Counted from the stretch's first letter, positions 1 to 13,490 are shown. The stretch is DNA of 64,000 nucleotides from Panopea generosa (GCA_029582155.1 CM055911.1:20585514-20649513), one strand, 5' to 3'. Made by a program: numbers and translations. Notes: a model not told the origin generated them from the letters alone.

Positions 1-800
1 TCATCAAACTGTCATACTATCACACTATCACACCGTCACAATACCACACTATCACAATATCACAATAGTACAATATCATATGATTACACCATCATACTGT
101 CATACTATCATAATATAACACCGTCACAATATCACACTATCACAATATCATTTTATTACTCTATCATACTGTCATACTATCACAATATCACACCGTCACA
201 ATATCACACTGCCACACTGTCACACTTTCACACTATCGCAATATTACACCATCACACTATCACAATATCGTTATACATCACTATTATACTATCTCAATAT
301 CACACCAACAAACTTTCAGACTATCACAATATCACTATCACACTGTCACAATATCACACTGTCATAACATCACATCATCACACTATCACAATATTACAAT
401 ATCGTATGATCACACCATCATACTGTCATACTATCATGATATCACACCGTCACAATATCACACTATCACAATATCATTTTATAACATCATCATACTGTCA
501 TACTGTCACAATATCACACCGTCATAATATCACACTGCCACACTGTCACACTATCACACTATCGCAATATTACACCATCACAATATCACAATATCGTAAT
601 ATCACACTATTATACTATTTCAATATCACAATATCAAACTATCACAATATCACACTGTCACAATATCACACTATCACATTATAACACTATCACATTGTTA
701 CACTGTCACAATATCACACTATCACACTGTAATAACATCACATCATAACTCTATCACAATATCACAATATCACAATATCACACCATCACACTATAATCAA
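1..800. repeat. 8-bp satellite, variants of TATCACAA
   Basis: Nearly the whole stretch is made of the 8-mer TATCACAA and one-base variants (TATCACAC, TGTCACAA). A higher-order period of about 327 bp is visible: the run from about 71 recurs near 398 with the same order of variants. The array runs off the left edge of the window. Open frames here are rich in H, I, T and S and follow from the repeat; they are not genes. Confidence 0.92.
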
Positions 801-1383
801 TAGTAACAATAGCAATGAGCAGTTAGACGTTATTTTTTCGACTGTCGATATTTAAGGGTTTTATTTTTTAATAGTGAAGGCTAAATCAAACATTTTGTGT
901 CTGAGTTTAGTATATCAAATATTACACTTGACCGCCACAGATTATTGAAAAACGATGTCGTGAATCGTTAAACTATTTGAATAGTTCATAACAATATACA
1001 TGTTGACTTCTTTATAAAGGATTCCACAGAAGGGGACGGTAAGCTAGTGTGACAGTATGAGTTTTTACTAAAATTTATTATAATCATGGAAGATGGTATG
1101 TCCACGAGATGGCATTTAATTGGTAAACTTTTTTGTTTTGGTGGCTGTTGGTGGGGTGAAGGGTCAACAAACTGACATGTTCAATAGACAAAATTAACAA
1201 AAAATGTTTCCAATGAATACGTTGCTTTCAAAGAAACTATCAGTATTATCCCACAAATGCAATATTAATCAATTCACATTAAAATTATATGCCCAGAATG
1301 TTACATTAGTAATCAACTAGTCGCCATTCGGTGCGGCTAATTTTGCACCAACGGCTTTGATTTTGGATTATTTACACAGCAAC
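801..1383. other. AT-rich spacer
   Basis: Single-copy looking, AT-rich DNA between the satellite and a small inverted-repeat element. No coding exon, tRNA-like box or tandem repeat was recognised on either strand. Confidence 0.5.
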
Positions 1384-1541
1384 GCTGCGTTCAGCGCCGG
1401 TAAACATCAAACACGTGTAATGCCTGGCTCCCTAAACATATAGCGTACTGTATGCTAACTTGAGATAGAGCCAGTGTCCAGGAACATGTTAGCTAACGTT
1501 ACCAAACGTTTTTTTAACCGAACTGAACGCAGCCCGGCACA
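1384..1541. mobile_element. MITE-like element with imperfect terminal inverted repeats
   Basis: The left end carries GCTGCGTTCAGCGCCGGT and the right end, read on the other strand, GCTGCGTTCAGTTCGGTT. The element is about 158 bp and has no coding capacity. The size and inverted ends fit a non-autonomous DNA transposon. No target-site duplication was established. Confidence 0.5.
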
Positions 1542-2090
1542 ATCTGGACTGTGTTTATGTAATTTAATTCACAAGGCACGATTGTAAACGAAACGAACTC
1601 TAAATGGCCATCCGTCCTGCAGACGTCTCCCACATGGGTAATAACGCTTTGTTGAAGTTTATAAGTTTATATACAAGGACTCACTTGGTGTGCAAAAACC
1701 ACAATAGAGAGCACAATGTGACTGAGCCCACGCCCTATACACGTCCTGTGTGCACGCTTGACGTCCATAATGGCTGCACGTGTCGATAGTATCTGCACAC
1801 ACTACAGTGGATATAAATATTTGAATACAATAACAGTAATACACATTGTGATACTTTTTACTCTGCTGGATCATTCGTTTGAACATTATATACATTAACT
1901 AATTTTGTTAAAAATGGACAGACACAAGAAATTGAAACAAACCAAAATGCGAAAAAATTGGTCTTGTGCATAATTGACTCAACAACGTTCTTTGTATAAT
2001 AAGTAAATTTTATTCACATAATTATAAAGTTCGCATTAGTTCAAAGTCACACGCTAACATTTTTGAACTCGCTATTTCTCGTTTAAAATA
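1542..2090. other. Spacer without recognised gene
   Basis: It holds two short overlapping open frames on opposite strands near 1604-1895. Neither resembles a known protein, and splice-site context is absent. Nothing else was seen. Confidence 0.4.
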
Positions 2091-2340
2091 ACCATAGTCT
2101 ATCTGACATGTTACCGTGTTCGTGTCTACCTTCTGACTGACGGACTTATCTCTACTAAAACCAGTGCCTGAATGAATAAACAACTATTCTATCATTGGTC
2201 AATTCATTTCTACTTTTCTATTGGTCAGTATTCTAATTACGGACTATAAAATCCCGCCCATAAACTTTCTGTCAAATTATACATCAAGATAACCCTAGGC
2301 TATTATTTATCTCCAGTAAACTGGATTTGCAGATGCATGT
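2090..2340 (+). promoter_or_regulatory. TATA/CCAAT promoter-like block, possible solo LTR
   Basis: Two inverted CCAAT boxes (ATTGG at 2194-2198 and 2220-2224) are followed by TATAAAA at 2245-2251 and a short GC-rich stretch (TCCCGCCC). The spacing is that of a classical RNA polymerase II promoter on the plus strand. No coding exon follows within reach, so a solo LTR or a decayed retroelement promoter is as likely as a gene promoter. The edges are a guess. Confidence 0.35.
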
Positions 2341-3470
2341 ATCCGGAATATTGTAAAATTGTTCACGCCACTATTTAGGAAACGATTGAGATTTATTCAT
2401 ATAAATCATGGCAAGAACATATTTTAAATCACGCGTCGTTGATTGTGTACAGGCATATTAAACATACTACTAAATATCAGGGGTCCGTTTAACTAACCTT
2501 TGTAAAATGACGAAGTGTATACCTTGAAGTTACGCAAAAAAAGTGTCAGTGTTTATATTACACCAAATTCGAGGTTTTGCTAGCCTTGTAAATATTCTTT
2601 TTTTTAAAATTTGCATGTCACAATGTGTTAGTATGAACATGTTAAACTTACGAAGGTTAGTGAAACGTGACACGTGATCTAGTTGAATACTTGTTAAATT
2701 TAACAACAACAAAAAAAAAACACAACAGAAATATAATAGCTAAAATAAAGTTATCTCACAGTTTGTAGAATAAGACCTGAGATAACAGAGTTAAAGATAG
2801 AAATGAATGATAATGAGTACTTTGCAACAAAAACGACGAAGATAACGAAAACCATTATATTTTAACCTGTCCGTATCACAATGATCTGCGTAAGCAATTT
2901 ATTCCCAAATATTAAGCCAAGCATATTCAAATTCATTTATAATTTGCAGTCAAACAAAATGTCTTTTTTATTTTATGTATTTTTAGTCATCCATCAATGT
3001 TATTCCTTCCACTACCACTACCGCGTTGTTCAAAAGGTTTGTTTTTACTGTTAATATGAACTTTTGCATGTGGCTTATGTATTTTAATATGTTACTCATG
3101 ATGAAAACCTTTGTTATGTTTAAGCCAAAATAAAAAATTGTTCTGTTCGGTTAATTGGGCCGTGCTTTATATTTACTGCCCTTCGATAATCTATCTGCAT
3201 TCGGACAACCTCAACTTGGTCAATAGATCAAAAGCATGGCAGAATTCGTTATGGTTGGCTGCATCCAGTCCTTAGATTATGAAGGAAACATCTGGTCAAA
3301 ACTTCCCATATACGCGGTTGTTGGGACCGTGCTGATTTACATTAAAATACTTTTAATTTTCCTTTATAATAAACAAATTACTTTGTCATGAAAACCTCAC
3401 ACACACCACGAGCTACTTACAATTAAATAAGTAAACTTGTTTTTGATTTAAACTAATTTACTTTACATCG
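2341..3470. other. AT-rich intergenic DNA
   Basis: No supported gene, repeat array or tRNA-like element was seen. Open frames are short and have random composition. Confidence 0.45.
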
Positions 3471-3475
3471 ATTGT

Positions 3476-3660
3476 GAAACAAGTTCTTATAACTTAGACA
3501 AACCACTTTTGAAGTCTTCCTGGGTAGAACCAGTGCTTAACATATGCAGATAAATGTTTTTGACAAAAAGCCGTATCGGGGATCCAACCCAAGACCATTC
3601 ATTTGATCCTTGGTCCGATGCTCTACCGCTGGACAACACGCTCCACTACAACAAGCCACA
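3476..3660 (-). mobile_element. tRNA-derived SINE, TGTGAAACAAGTTC family, diverged
   Basis: It starts with TTGTGAAACAAGTTCTTATA and ends with a tRNA-like head that, on the minus strand, shows an A-box region (GTCCAGCGGTAGAGC) and a decayed B-box. It aligns along its length with copies at 8267-8458 and 59345-59512. The polymerase III boxes place the 5' end at the high coordinate. Confidence 0.7.
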
Positions 3661-4004
3661 GCCAACATGGTTTATCTTACCTTGGGAAACAATAGTTGTA
3701 GTATTCAAGCTTGTTACGGTGGATGGCTCTGCCGCTTGGGGAGTAGTCGACTCTGCAGGAAAAAAATAATTAATTAATGCACTACTAATCGTAATATCTT
3801 ATCATCAGCCATCAAATGTTGTTGATATTCAGCCATTTATAATATTTTTCAAAACGTTTTTAATTGAGATATGATTACATTTCTGATACAAACATATAGT
3901 CAACGAGAGTTCTATTTGAACATATAAACATGAACTCCAACGCTTTAGAAGTGTAAACAAAATATTTCATGACACCTACTTAGCTCACAGAAACGACCGA
4001 ACAT

Positions 4005-4760
4005 CTGGATTGGTTAGGGGAGTTTTTACTGCGACAAAAGAAGACCGTAATCTGATGCACAAACACAGCTGACTACAGATTGCGAGATAGTTTGGACAAA
4101 GGTGAAGACCAAGAAGTACAAAGACATCTATCTTTGTTCCTTCTACATGCACGACATTGACGAACTCAGCAAATCAATTTTGGCAGTTTACCAAGCCAAC
4201 AAAAGAAAAACACATAGCACTAGCTGGCAACTTCAACTGTCCAGACATTGACTGGGAGAATATGTTAGTAAAGAAGGGTGCTGCAGACAGAGTGACACAG
4301 CAAGCTCTGGTAGACTGTTCTATAGAACATGGGCTTACTCAAGTCCACAACCAACCAACGAGAGATTCCAACATGATAGATTTGGTATTCACCAACAACC
4401 CCTCGCTTGACAAGACCTCCTTATCTATGCCAAGTATAGGCGATCACGCCATGATTGTCACAGACAGCAAAATCATCACATACGCCAGAAGCCCAGAACT
4501 TTCTTTATTTTCTCGAAGGCTAGTTGGGATGACATCTTTGCTGACAAAAACTACTATTTGAATATATCACCAATATACTATATCCCTTTGGGAGATTTTT
4601 AAGTCAATAATCAATCAATCTTTGATTCGAATCATCCCCACTAAAACAGGAAATCAGTACCCTGGTTCAACAAAGACCTGATAAGGATATTGAGACGAAA
4701 ACCAAGGTTGTATAAACACGCCAATCAGTCCAACCAGTCCAGATCTAGAAGATATGGCAA
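4005..4760 (+). pseudogene. LINE relic: endonuclease and linker of a non-LTR retrotransposon
   Basis: The frame from 4157 reads an APE-type endonuclease segment: ALAGNFNCPDIDW, then VDCSIEHGLTQ, QPTRDSN, DLVFTNNPS and IGDHAMIV. These are characteristic blocks of CR1/RTE-like LINE open frames in invertebrates. Upstream, near 4080-4150, a second frame gives EIVWTKVKTKKYKDIYLCSF, the preceding part of the domain. Downstream, near 4664-4740, a third frame gives WFNKDLIRILRRKPRLYKH, the usual linker before reverse transcriptase. Frame changes and stops between the blocks show it is dead. The reverse transcriptase itself is absent. Confidence 0.85.
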
Positions 4761-4779
4761 AGCGAGATATGACTTTGCA

Positions 4780-5130
4780 ATTTTTAATCGCGCTTCGCCA
4801 GTATGGCTACGTGCTCTGTCGTCGAGTTTCTGTGCATTGCCTAGTGTGATCCGAGCGGTAGCTGAGATGAAGATGAGTGATGATACAATGATGATGCGCG
4901 GAGGTGCTATGGCGTTTTTGCGATTGTACAATGACGATGAGCAAAGATGCAGTAGTGGTGAATAGAGGTGCGATGGCGTTGCCAGAAGACGATGAAGTAA
5001 CGATGCATCATAACGGAATTGTGGTGCCGTAATGTGCTATAGCGATTCGCGAAGATTCAATGGTGATGTCTGAAGATGCAATAGCGATTGCGATGAGCGA
5101 ATGTGCGATTGCCTTGCGTGAATGTGCAAG
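4780..5130. repeat. Diverged GATG/GCGAT-rich tandem region
   Basis: GCGATNGC, GATGATG and AGATGCAATAGCG variants recur irregularly over about 350 bp with clearly higher GC and CpG than the flanks. It looks like an old degenerate minisatellite lying directly downstream of the LINE relic. Confidence 0.45.
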
Positions 5131-7721
5131 CAGACATGGCGTACCTAATGATATGTATTGACAAAAAATACTTTACACCATTTGGTCCGTGAAATGGAAA
5201 AGATTTAATTTAGCGTTGGATGCAAATTAAAATAAAACAGTCGTAAAGGTAAAACTGCGACGCGTTTACAATATTTAATAGTAATATGTTTATCCGTAAA
5301 CGAAACAAATGGAAATATCAATACAGTAAACTCCCTTTTATAAAAGTGCATGGCTACTTATGGGTACATAGAAATTGGATACCTTTATTTTAGTGTCTTA
5401 GTTTGTGATTTTGTAGCAGTTAAATAATCTTTGACTATAAGAAATTTTGATAAATTAAAGAAGAAATAACAATATAAAATGTCGTTAGTACGACCTTGAA
5501 AATGAAGGTAGCCAGTTGTCGATTGCACGTGAACAACCTTGTATTATGAAGAACAACCCTCATTGCATAGGGAAGTAAATCCGGACAGAAAAAATAACGC
5601 ACATACATTGAACCGCCATTTTACCGACTATGTCAGTCTGAACGCAAGTGATGGCAGAACAAAGCACTAACTACACTAACTGACAAAATTGCTGACAGAA
5701 AAATGCACTAACTAGCACTATTGGTGGCAGGAAGAGTTACTAACTGAAAAAATCGGTGGCAGGACAAGGCACATATTAACCCGACCACATACGTTCCTGT
5801 TATCGAGTTAATGAATTGAAATGTGAATTATTATTAAATTAAACGTTATTTGTGGAAAACAAGATGTATTATAAACAGGCGACAGTTTAAATACTATTAC
5901 ACATTTTGCACGGTAAATATATTTGTCAATCGTTATATCGCAAGGCATAGGGAAAATATGGCTTTCTTTTGATAAAGAAGCCTTTTTATTAATTCATGGT
6001 CATATCAGTGAAAAGAAACAAAACGATTAGTAATTCATTATTTAACTGTCATGTTTCATTGCACTGGTGAATTTCACCAAAAGATATGGACATTCCAAGA
6101 AGAACAAGAAAAAAAATACTTACGGGCATTTATAATCGATACACAGACCGCAACCACGCACACAACTCCTACAAATAAACGTAAGGATAACATTTATTAT
6201 TTATAGTCAAGCATGAATCATTAATGGTCATGAAAATACAAACAAACGCCACATGAAAAATAAGATGTTTTTGGCCGTAAGTTTTACCTGGCACTCATGA
6301 ATATTCCACGTACATCCGTAAATTGTCAACTAATTTACGGTGTCGTCTGAACGTAAATAGTGATATGACTGTTGATGAACCTATACCAAAACATTATTTA
6401 TTGCATTCACAAATAGCTGTAAGGAGAAAGCCCGAACATATTGGCAAAGATAAATGAGTGACAGGTAAAAACACAGCACACTACACAGTTAACGTGCCAA
6501 TTTGAAAGTTGATTAGTCTCTTTAAAATATAAATTTCACTGTTTATTCCGTAATAAAACATAAGCTGTCAGAGGACAGGGAGTTCTCCTTTTGAAAGCTT
6601 GTCTAAAATAATTATCTGAAGACAGTAAATGAGATGAACTTTCTAAAACACCTAAATCAAATATCTAACTATAGTAAGGGCAATGGTTGTGTGTAAACCA
6701 GAGTTATTGTACTTACTCCTAATGGTAGAGGAGACAGATTTGGCATTTTATTTAGGAATAGCGGTTACTAAGATATGAGCATGCCTAAACGTTTAACCAA
6801 ACTTTGCCATAACTCTGCCAAAAATCAAGAAGAAGTGCCCATGCTATGCAGTTTGGTATTTTTCAACCAAGTAGCCGCCATTACAGAGTCAAACACTCAC
6901 TTAGGGAGCATCCATCGGTTCCACCGATATATTCTTGTTTTCAAAATATATTGACGCTTATAAAGGGAAACAAAATTGTCTACGATTCAAACGCTATTTC
7001 CATCAATTGCGTGAGAATGAGCCCACAAGTTTCGTAATGATATACACTAAATTAAGTCTTTAAGAATAGCAATATGATAAGGGTTCATAAATAATGTTCA
7101 TTGATAAATTTAATATTCATATTTATTACATAAATTAAAATAATTTATGGAGTGAAGCCAAAATTTAACGTCAACGGCGGACGTACAAAAAGCAGAAGTC
7201 TATAAGCACATTAAAAAAACAACAGTTTTTTAAGAATTGATGCAAGTATCGGTTACATTTTATAGAAAATTGAAACATGTACACATTACATGTGCATTTT
7301 ATTAAAATAACTTCTAGCATTATGAAACAGTATTCTATAGCATATCAGCTAGTGTGTCTTTAAATATATAAAACAATTTGTTAAAACGTACTTGCTATTC
7401 CCATCGTCCTTCCAGGATGACGTTCAATGTTTGACAGCGCCTACACGATTACCGCCCCGTTTATACTCTAGCCAACATATATACACTAGCCAACCTTAGT
7501 GCGATAAGGATTGCTGACAAAGATGTGTGTCGGCTTACGTCATTACACTTGCTCGAGACTTGGTTCATTAATGTCAGCACGTACTGAAATAATGATAACG
7601 AGGGGATTTTAAAAAAATCTCCGAGCTCCGTTCTTCCGTACGACGCAAGGTCAATACTTATAAAGTATTTAGATTAGAAACAATCACGTAACTCAAAATT
7701 TGATCTCATATAAATAAAGCT
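5131..7721. other. AT-rich intergenic DNA
   Basis: No exon with homology was found. A small local duplication (TGGCAGGA / GCACTAACT motifs) is visible at 5640-5780. Short open frames such as 6846-7037 have no recognisable domain. Confidence 0.45.
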
Positions 7722-8012
7722 GGGCCCGATTACCTCAGTCGGTTACGCATCTGACTATCAATCCAGGGGTCGTGAATTCGAATCCCCGCCCGGCAACAGT
7801 CTCCGTGATGATTGATATACGACATTGTGTCTCATTATCATTCGTCTCTCACCGCTGATTCAAGTGGGAAAGTTATCAGTTTGTTGCGGAGACGGGGTGT
7901 GCTCGAGTACTGGTCAATCCCAGGAAACAGTGGTTAGGTTAACGGATCATCTGTTAGCCTTCGATGGCATAAAAATGACGCTAAATATTCAATCGACCAA
8001 TCAATCAAAAAC
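7722..8012 (+). mobile_element. tRNA-derived SINE, GGGCCCGATTA family, full length
   Basis: The 5' head reads GGGCCCGATTACCTCAGTCG and carries a B-box with GAATTCGAATCCC. It continues through a conserved body (CTCACCGCTGATTCAAGTGG) to a 3' tail with ATTCAATC/AATCAATC repeats. Further copies lie at 16142-16413 and 53257-53540 on the minus strand. The open frame at 7825-8031 belongs to this element. Confidence 0.85.
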
Positions 8013-8266
8013 CATTCTTATGGATTATTGAGCTTTTTCAAAATACGAAAAAAAAAAAAATAGTATTAACACATTTTACCGTATAACATACTCTTAAATA
8101 ATTTCAAACACATATTTTGAACAAATTTTAATGGAATATTCCATAATAAACAACCATAATAAATATTGTCGAAACATGGTACAGTTTAACTTAAGTAAGT
8201 AAGTATTTAAATGAGAAACTTTATAAATACTGGCTCTGATTTCTTATAGTTTAAACTTATTTATTT

Positions 8267-8458
8267 TACTTCGATTGTGAAACAAGTTCTTACAACTTAG
8301 ACAAATCACTCTCGAAGTCTTCCTGGTTAAAACCAGTACAAAGCATATGCGGAAAAGGTGTCTTGCTCAAGGACACCACACATAGCCGTGGCGGAGGATC
8401 GAACACACGACCCTCCGATCATGGGTTCGGTGCTCTACCACTAGACCACGCGCTCGAC
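8267..8458 (-). mobile_element. tRNA-derived SINE, TGTGAAACAAGTTC family
   Basis: On the minus strand it starts with a tRNA-like head (GTGGTCTAGTGGTAGAGC for box A, GGTCGTGTGTTCGATCC for box B). It ends at the low coordinate in the family tail GATTGTGAAACAAGTTC. It is the best-preserved copy of this family in the window. Confidence 0.82.
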
Positions 8459-8579
8459 GTGTTATGGATAGTTATATGTTTATCTATTGCATCAGATACT
8501 TCAGTTTCAAAAGAATTGTAGACATTCTTAATATTTTCAGATTCAGCACATAACTTTTATCCGCCGAAAATAGAATATT

Positions 8580-8775
8580 CTTTATTTCATATGCATTTTA
8601 ACTGGACTCTTTCAAACTCAAAAGCCACACATAGTCAATTTCCATGAATAGATACATTTTACTTATTTATTCTGATAGAGTATAAAACAGTGCATAACCT
8701 GTAACGAGCAATCAGAACTGGTTTTACACTGTTTTCAACACTTTTAATATTAGAGGTGTGCAAAGGTGTCCATCA
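8580..8775. mobile_element. MITE copy related to the TTAA element at 39264
   Basis: It shares the body of the elements at 39264-39497 and 40934-41123. This includes the CATATGCATTTTAACT left part, the hairpin arms around AAACAGTGCA / TACACTGTTTTC, and the right part AAAGGTGTCCAT. Its terminal inverted repeats are eroded. It is non-coding. Confidence 0.65.
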
Positions 8776-10638
8776 TTTTCTGTCATCCGCAATGTGGTGA
8801 TATTGTGTGTTTCAGGCCTGTGACGCAAGAGTAGTACATTAGCTTCTGTGGACGTCTGACTGCAGAGTGAAAGTGAAGAAATATACTGCCTTATCGACCT
8901 TTTAGCTGCCATACTGTTGCTGCCACTGCTTTCACTACTGTCGGATGATGATGCTGATGATAATCTGATTAATAGGCCCTTAATATAAGGTATGCAGTTT
9001 TTCTAAACCATAGCATGTTTTCTCTTTCTTTCACCTTTCATGATGGAATAATAACATCCCAGTTTCTACAGTGCCTTATATAGCAGACTATAAACATGGG
9101 AGGAGTGAACATGACCATCTAGTTTCCTATTTTGGCAATCTGGTTACTTGTTTTTGGCTTCTGTTTATAGACCTGTTATTTAGCACAGCAGAATGCCTTC
9201 TTTGATATTTAATGTGCAACTTGTCTGGAATGGAAGCCTGTTTCTTTTTGGTGAACTTATTTTATTCAAAATGATTTAAGAACATTAGAACAATAAATAA
9301 ATAGTAAAATATACATTTTATTTAAAGTAAAAATAATTATGTAAAATAAATTTAGAGATTTAGTCAGAATTTCAATGTTTTGGTCAGTAGCCGACTTCTA
9401 ATATTTTTTATAAATTTTCTCTCACTTGTATGACAGAAAAAACAAGTTTCATTTTCAGATTATAAATCCTATTGACTAAAGACCAGGCAAGTTTGATGAA
9501 ATTAGAATGATGAATAAAAAAGTTATTAAATTTTTAGAATTTCTGAATTGTTCCAGTATTCGGCCATTTTGGTCAATTTGTCAAAATACCAGCAAAAGTT
9601 GAAAGGCTGTAAAAATATCTTATTTTTCTTTCAAGATGTTTTGCCATTGTTACATTGGTAATATATGGGTTATTAATGTGCATTTTAATTTGACAATTTT
9701 TAAATCCAGATTTTCCTCTGGGAATTTGTTTTCTTTAGAATCTCGGAAAAATGGCGCTAATTTCTATACAGTTGACTAAAAAAATATGTTTTTTTTATAT
9801 CTCCATTTTGCATTGCTTAGTTTTATATAATTTTCAGACAGAGTAAATGTATACGAATAAATTTATACAGATAGTGGTATGTTATCTAGCCTAAAATAGT
9901 TGTATTACTGTTTTCAGTTTGTGCTTATTGCCAGATCTTTGGATTTTTCCCTGAATTTGACGCAATATCATAGGTTCAGCTGGCACATGAATGTGGACGA
10001 CAGTTTTTGAGATACAGCCATAGAATCTACTCTAACCACTAACCCTAAGGAAGGAGAGCACAGCCATGTGTTTTTAAAAGTCAGAATTAATGGAACAGTT
10101 TCATATAGGACTTAGACCAGGAACCAGGAGGTCAAAATGGTAGTTCCATAGAAAATTGACAGTGGTCGTTCAAGATGGTGTGAGTGTGAAAATGCACTTG
10201 ACAGGTACTATTGCAATAGGAACTTGTGAAGGGAATATATTTTCCCAGAGAATGGTGCAAAATTGAGTGGACTGGTAGTTATAACACACAGATGGGACTA
10301 TTTCTTAGACGGTAAGAAGTTTGCATTATTTGGCTGATTTGACCTCTGTATGTGAAATAAGGATACTTCGCTTTGAGCAACATGTAAAATTGGAAGCAGT
10401 TAATGCCCATGTTTTTAACTTTTTTTGTGTGTTCTGCTTGAATTGAATATGAATTCTGGACTTTCTCATGGAGTTTGGAGCACAACTATAAGTGTGACAG
10501 TCTACTGCGCTAATATTACGGTCTATGTGAAATTAATGGTGGCGCAGCTTCATATAGGAGAAATTCAATTGTATCGTTATAACTGTTTCATTATTAAGTT
10601 GCCAACCTATTTCAACGTCTAGGCATTTAGTTACTGGC
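8776..10638. other. AT-rich intergenic DNA
   Basis: No coding exon was recognised. The stretch is AT-rich with several T-runs. Nothing beyond short random open frames was seen. Confidence 0.45.
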
Positions 10639-13062
10639 GCTTCTATCAAGTTTGTACCCTGGCGCTCCTATCAAATTCGTATGATGGCGCTTCTATTAAG
10701 TTTGTACCCTGGCACTCCTATCAAGTTTGAATCACATGGCGCTTCTATCAAGTTTGTGCTCTGGCGCTCCTATCAAGTTTGTTTCATGGCGCTTCTATCA
10801 AGTTTATATGATGGCGCTTCTATCAAGTTTGTATCCTGGCACTCCTATCAAGTTTGAATCACATGGCGCTTCTATCAAGATTGTACCCTGGCACTCCTAT
10901 CAAGTTTGAATCACATGGTGCTTCTATCAAGTTTGTACCCTGGCACTTTTACCAATTTTGTATCACATGACGCTTCTATCAAGTTTGTACTCTGGCATTC
11001 CTATCAAGTTTGTTTCATGGCGCTTCTATCAAGTTTATATGATGGCGTTCCTATCAAGTTAGTATCACATGACGCTTCTATCAAGTTTGTACCCTGGCAC
11101 TCCTATCAAGTTTGTATCATGGCGCTTCTATCAAGTTTATATGATGGCGCTTCTATCAAGTTTGTACCCTGGCGCTCTTATCTAGCTTGTACCCTGGCGC
11201 CCCTATCAAGTTTATATCACATGACGCCTCTATCAAGTTTGTACCCTGGCACTTCTATCAAGTTTGAATCACATGGCGCTTCTATCAAGTTTGTATTCTG
11301 GCACTCCTATCAAGTTTGTTTCTTGGCGCTTCTATCAAGTTTATATGATGGCGCTTCTATCAAGTTTGTACCATGGCGCTCCTATCAAGTTTGTATCACA
11401 TAACGCTTCTATCAAGTTTGTTTCATGGCGCTTCTATCAAGTTTAAATCACATGGCGCTTCTATCAAGTTTTTACCCTGGCACTACAATCAAGTTTGAAT
11501 CATATTTGCGCTTCTATCAAGTCTGTACCCTGGCACTCCTATCAAGTTTGAATCACATGGCGCTTCTATCAAGTTTGTACTCTGGCACTCCTATCAAGTT
11601 TGTTTCATGGCGCTTCTATCAAGTTTATATGATGGCGGTTCTATCAAGTTTGTACCCTGGCGCTCCTATCTAGTTTGTATCACATGACGCTTCTATCAAG
11701 TTTGTACACTGGCGCTTCTATCAAGTTGTATGATGGCGCTTCTATCAAGTTTGTACCCTGGCACTCCTATTACGTTTGAATCACATGGCGCTTCTTTCAA
11801 ATTTGTACCCTGGCACTCCTATCAAGTTTTATGATGGCGCTTCTATCAAGTTTGTACCCTGGCACTCCTATTACGATTGAATCACATGACGCTCCTACCA
11901 AGTTTGTATCACATGACGCTTCTATCAAGTTTGTACTCTGGCACTTGTACTCTGGCACTTCTATCAAGTGTGTATGATGGCGCTTCTATCAAATTTGTAT
12001 GATGGTGCTTCTATCAAGTTTGTATGATGGCGCTTCTATCAAGTTTGTATGATGGCGCTTCTATCAAGTCTGTACCCTGGCACTCCTATCAAGTTTGTAT
12101 CACATAAAGCTTCTATCAAGTTTGTATGATGGCGCTTCTATGAAGTTTGTACCCTGGCGCTTCTATCAAGTTTGTATCACATGGCGCTTCTATCAAGTTC
12201 GTACTCTGGCGCGCCTATTAAGTTTGTACCCTTGCGCTCCTACCAAGTTTGTATCACATAACGCTTCTATCAAGTTTGTGTGATGGCGCTTCTACAAGTT
12301 TGTACCCTGGCGCTTCTATCAAGTTTGTATCACATGGCGCTTCTATCAAGTTCGTACTCTGGCGCTCCTATCAAGTTTGTACACTTGCGCTCCTACCAAG
12401 TTTGTATCACATAACGCTTCTATCAAGTTTGTATGATGGCGCTTCTATCAAGTTTGTACTCTGGCGCTCCTATCAAGTTTGTATGATGGCACTTCTATCA
12501 AGTTTGTATGATGGCGCTTCTATCAAGTTTGTACCCTGGCGCTCCTATCAAGTTTGTATCACATAACGCTTCTATCAAGTTTGTATGATGGCGCTTCTAT
12601 CAAGTTTGTACCCTGGCACTTCTATCAAGTTTGTACTCTGGCGCTCCTATCAAGTTTGTATGATGGCACTTCTATCAAGTTTGTACCCTGGCGCTCCTAT
12701 CAAGTTTGTATCACATAACGCTTCTATCAAGTTTGTATGATGGCGCTTCTATCAAGTTTGTACTCTGGCGCTCCTATCAAGTTTGTATGATGGCGCTTCT
12801 ATCATGTTTGTATGATGGCGCTTCTATCAAGTTTGTACCCTGGCGCTCCTATTAAGTTTGTATCACATAACGCTTCTATCAAGTTTGTATGATGGCGCTC
12901 CTATCAAGTTTGTATGATGGCGCTTCTATCAAATTTGTACCCTGGCGCTCCTATTAAGTTTGTAACACATAACACTTCTATCAAGTTTGTATGATGGCGC
13001 TCTATCAAGTTTGTATGATGGCGCTTCTATCAAGTTTGTATGATGGCGCTTCGAAAACACTG
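10639..13062. repeat. 25-bp minisatellite (about 95 units)
   Basis: The unit is TGGCGCTTCTATCAAGTTTG followed by TATGA, TACCC or ATCACA, giving 25 to 27 bp. Units differ mainly in that last segment and in CTTC versus CTCC. The array ends sharply at 13062 (…GCGCTTCG|AAAACACTG). Stop-free frames through it read MALLSSLYDGASIKF-type periodic peptides. These come from the repeat and have no start or splice context. Confidence 0.93.
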
Positions 13063-13490
13063 TTGAGATATATGGATCCTAGCATAGTTTTTGAAATAAA
13101 TAAAATATTAACAATTTTTTCTTGACTTCAATGACTTTTTGGTTTTAAGGTATTACTGTTTAGGTTAGCACTTATAAATTGATTAGGGTGCTTTTCCCTG
13201 ACGTCTGTGAACGCTGAACCATGAGAATCATCTTCACTATTGTTTAATATTGAGTTTTAAATATCATGTGAGCCCTCATTACTGAAAACTTAACGTTACA
13301 GCATGGTGTACTTATCCAAGCATCTTTGGCTCTTACTTAGTGCTTAGTACTCGGCTAGAGAGATATGTGCACACTTAATATGCAACCAGGCGTACCATAC
13401 CTCACGTAAAATTGCCTCAATGGTCTTAGGCTATTGGTTTGAAGCACTGCCTACGTCGGTTTCTCAATAGTCCAGGACTTACGGCTTATT
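13063..13490. other. Spacer right of the 25-bp array
   Basis: AT-rich sequence without recognised exons or repeats. Confidence 0.4.

Noticed and set aside
7722..7800. tRNA gene
   Set aside because: A and B boxes are present, but acceptor and anticodon stems do not pair properly. The sequence is the head of a dispersed SINE with several copies.
7825..8031. 68-codon open frame
   Set aside because: Lies wholly within the SINE at 7722-8012.
10727..12566. Long open frames of MALLSSLYDGASIKF type
   Set aside because: They arise because the 25-bp unit has few stops. The peptide is purely periodic and lacks start, splice or signal context.
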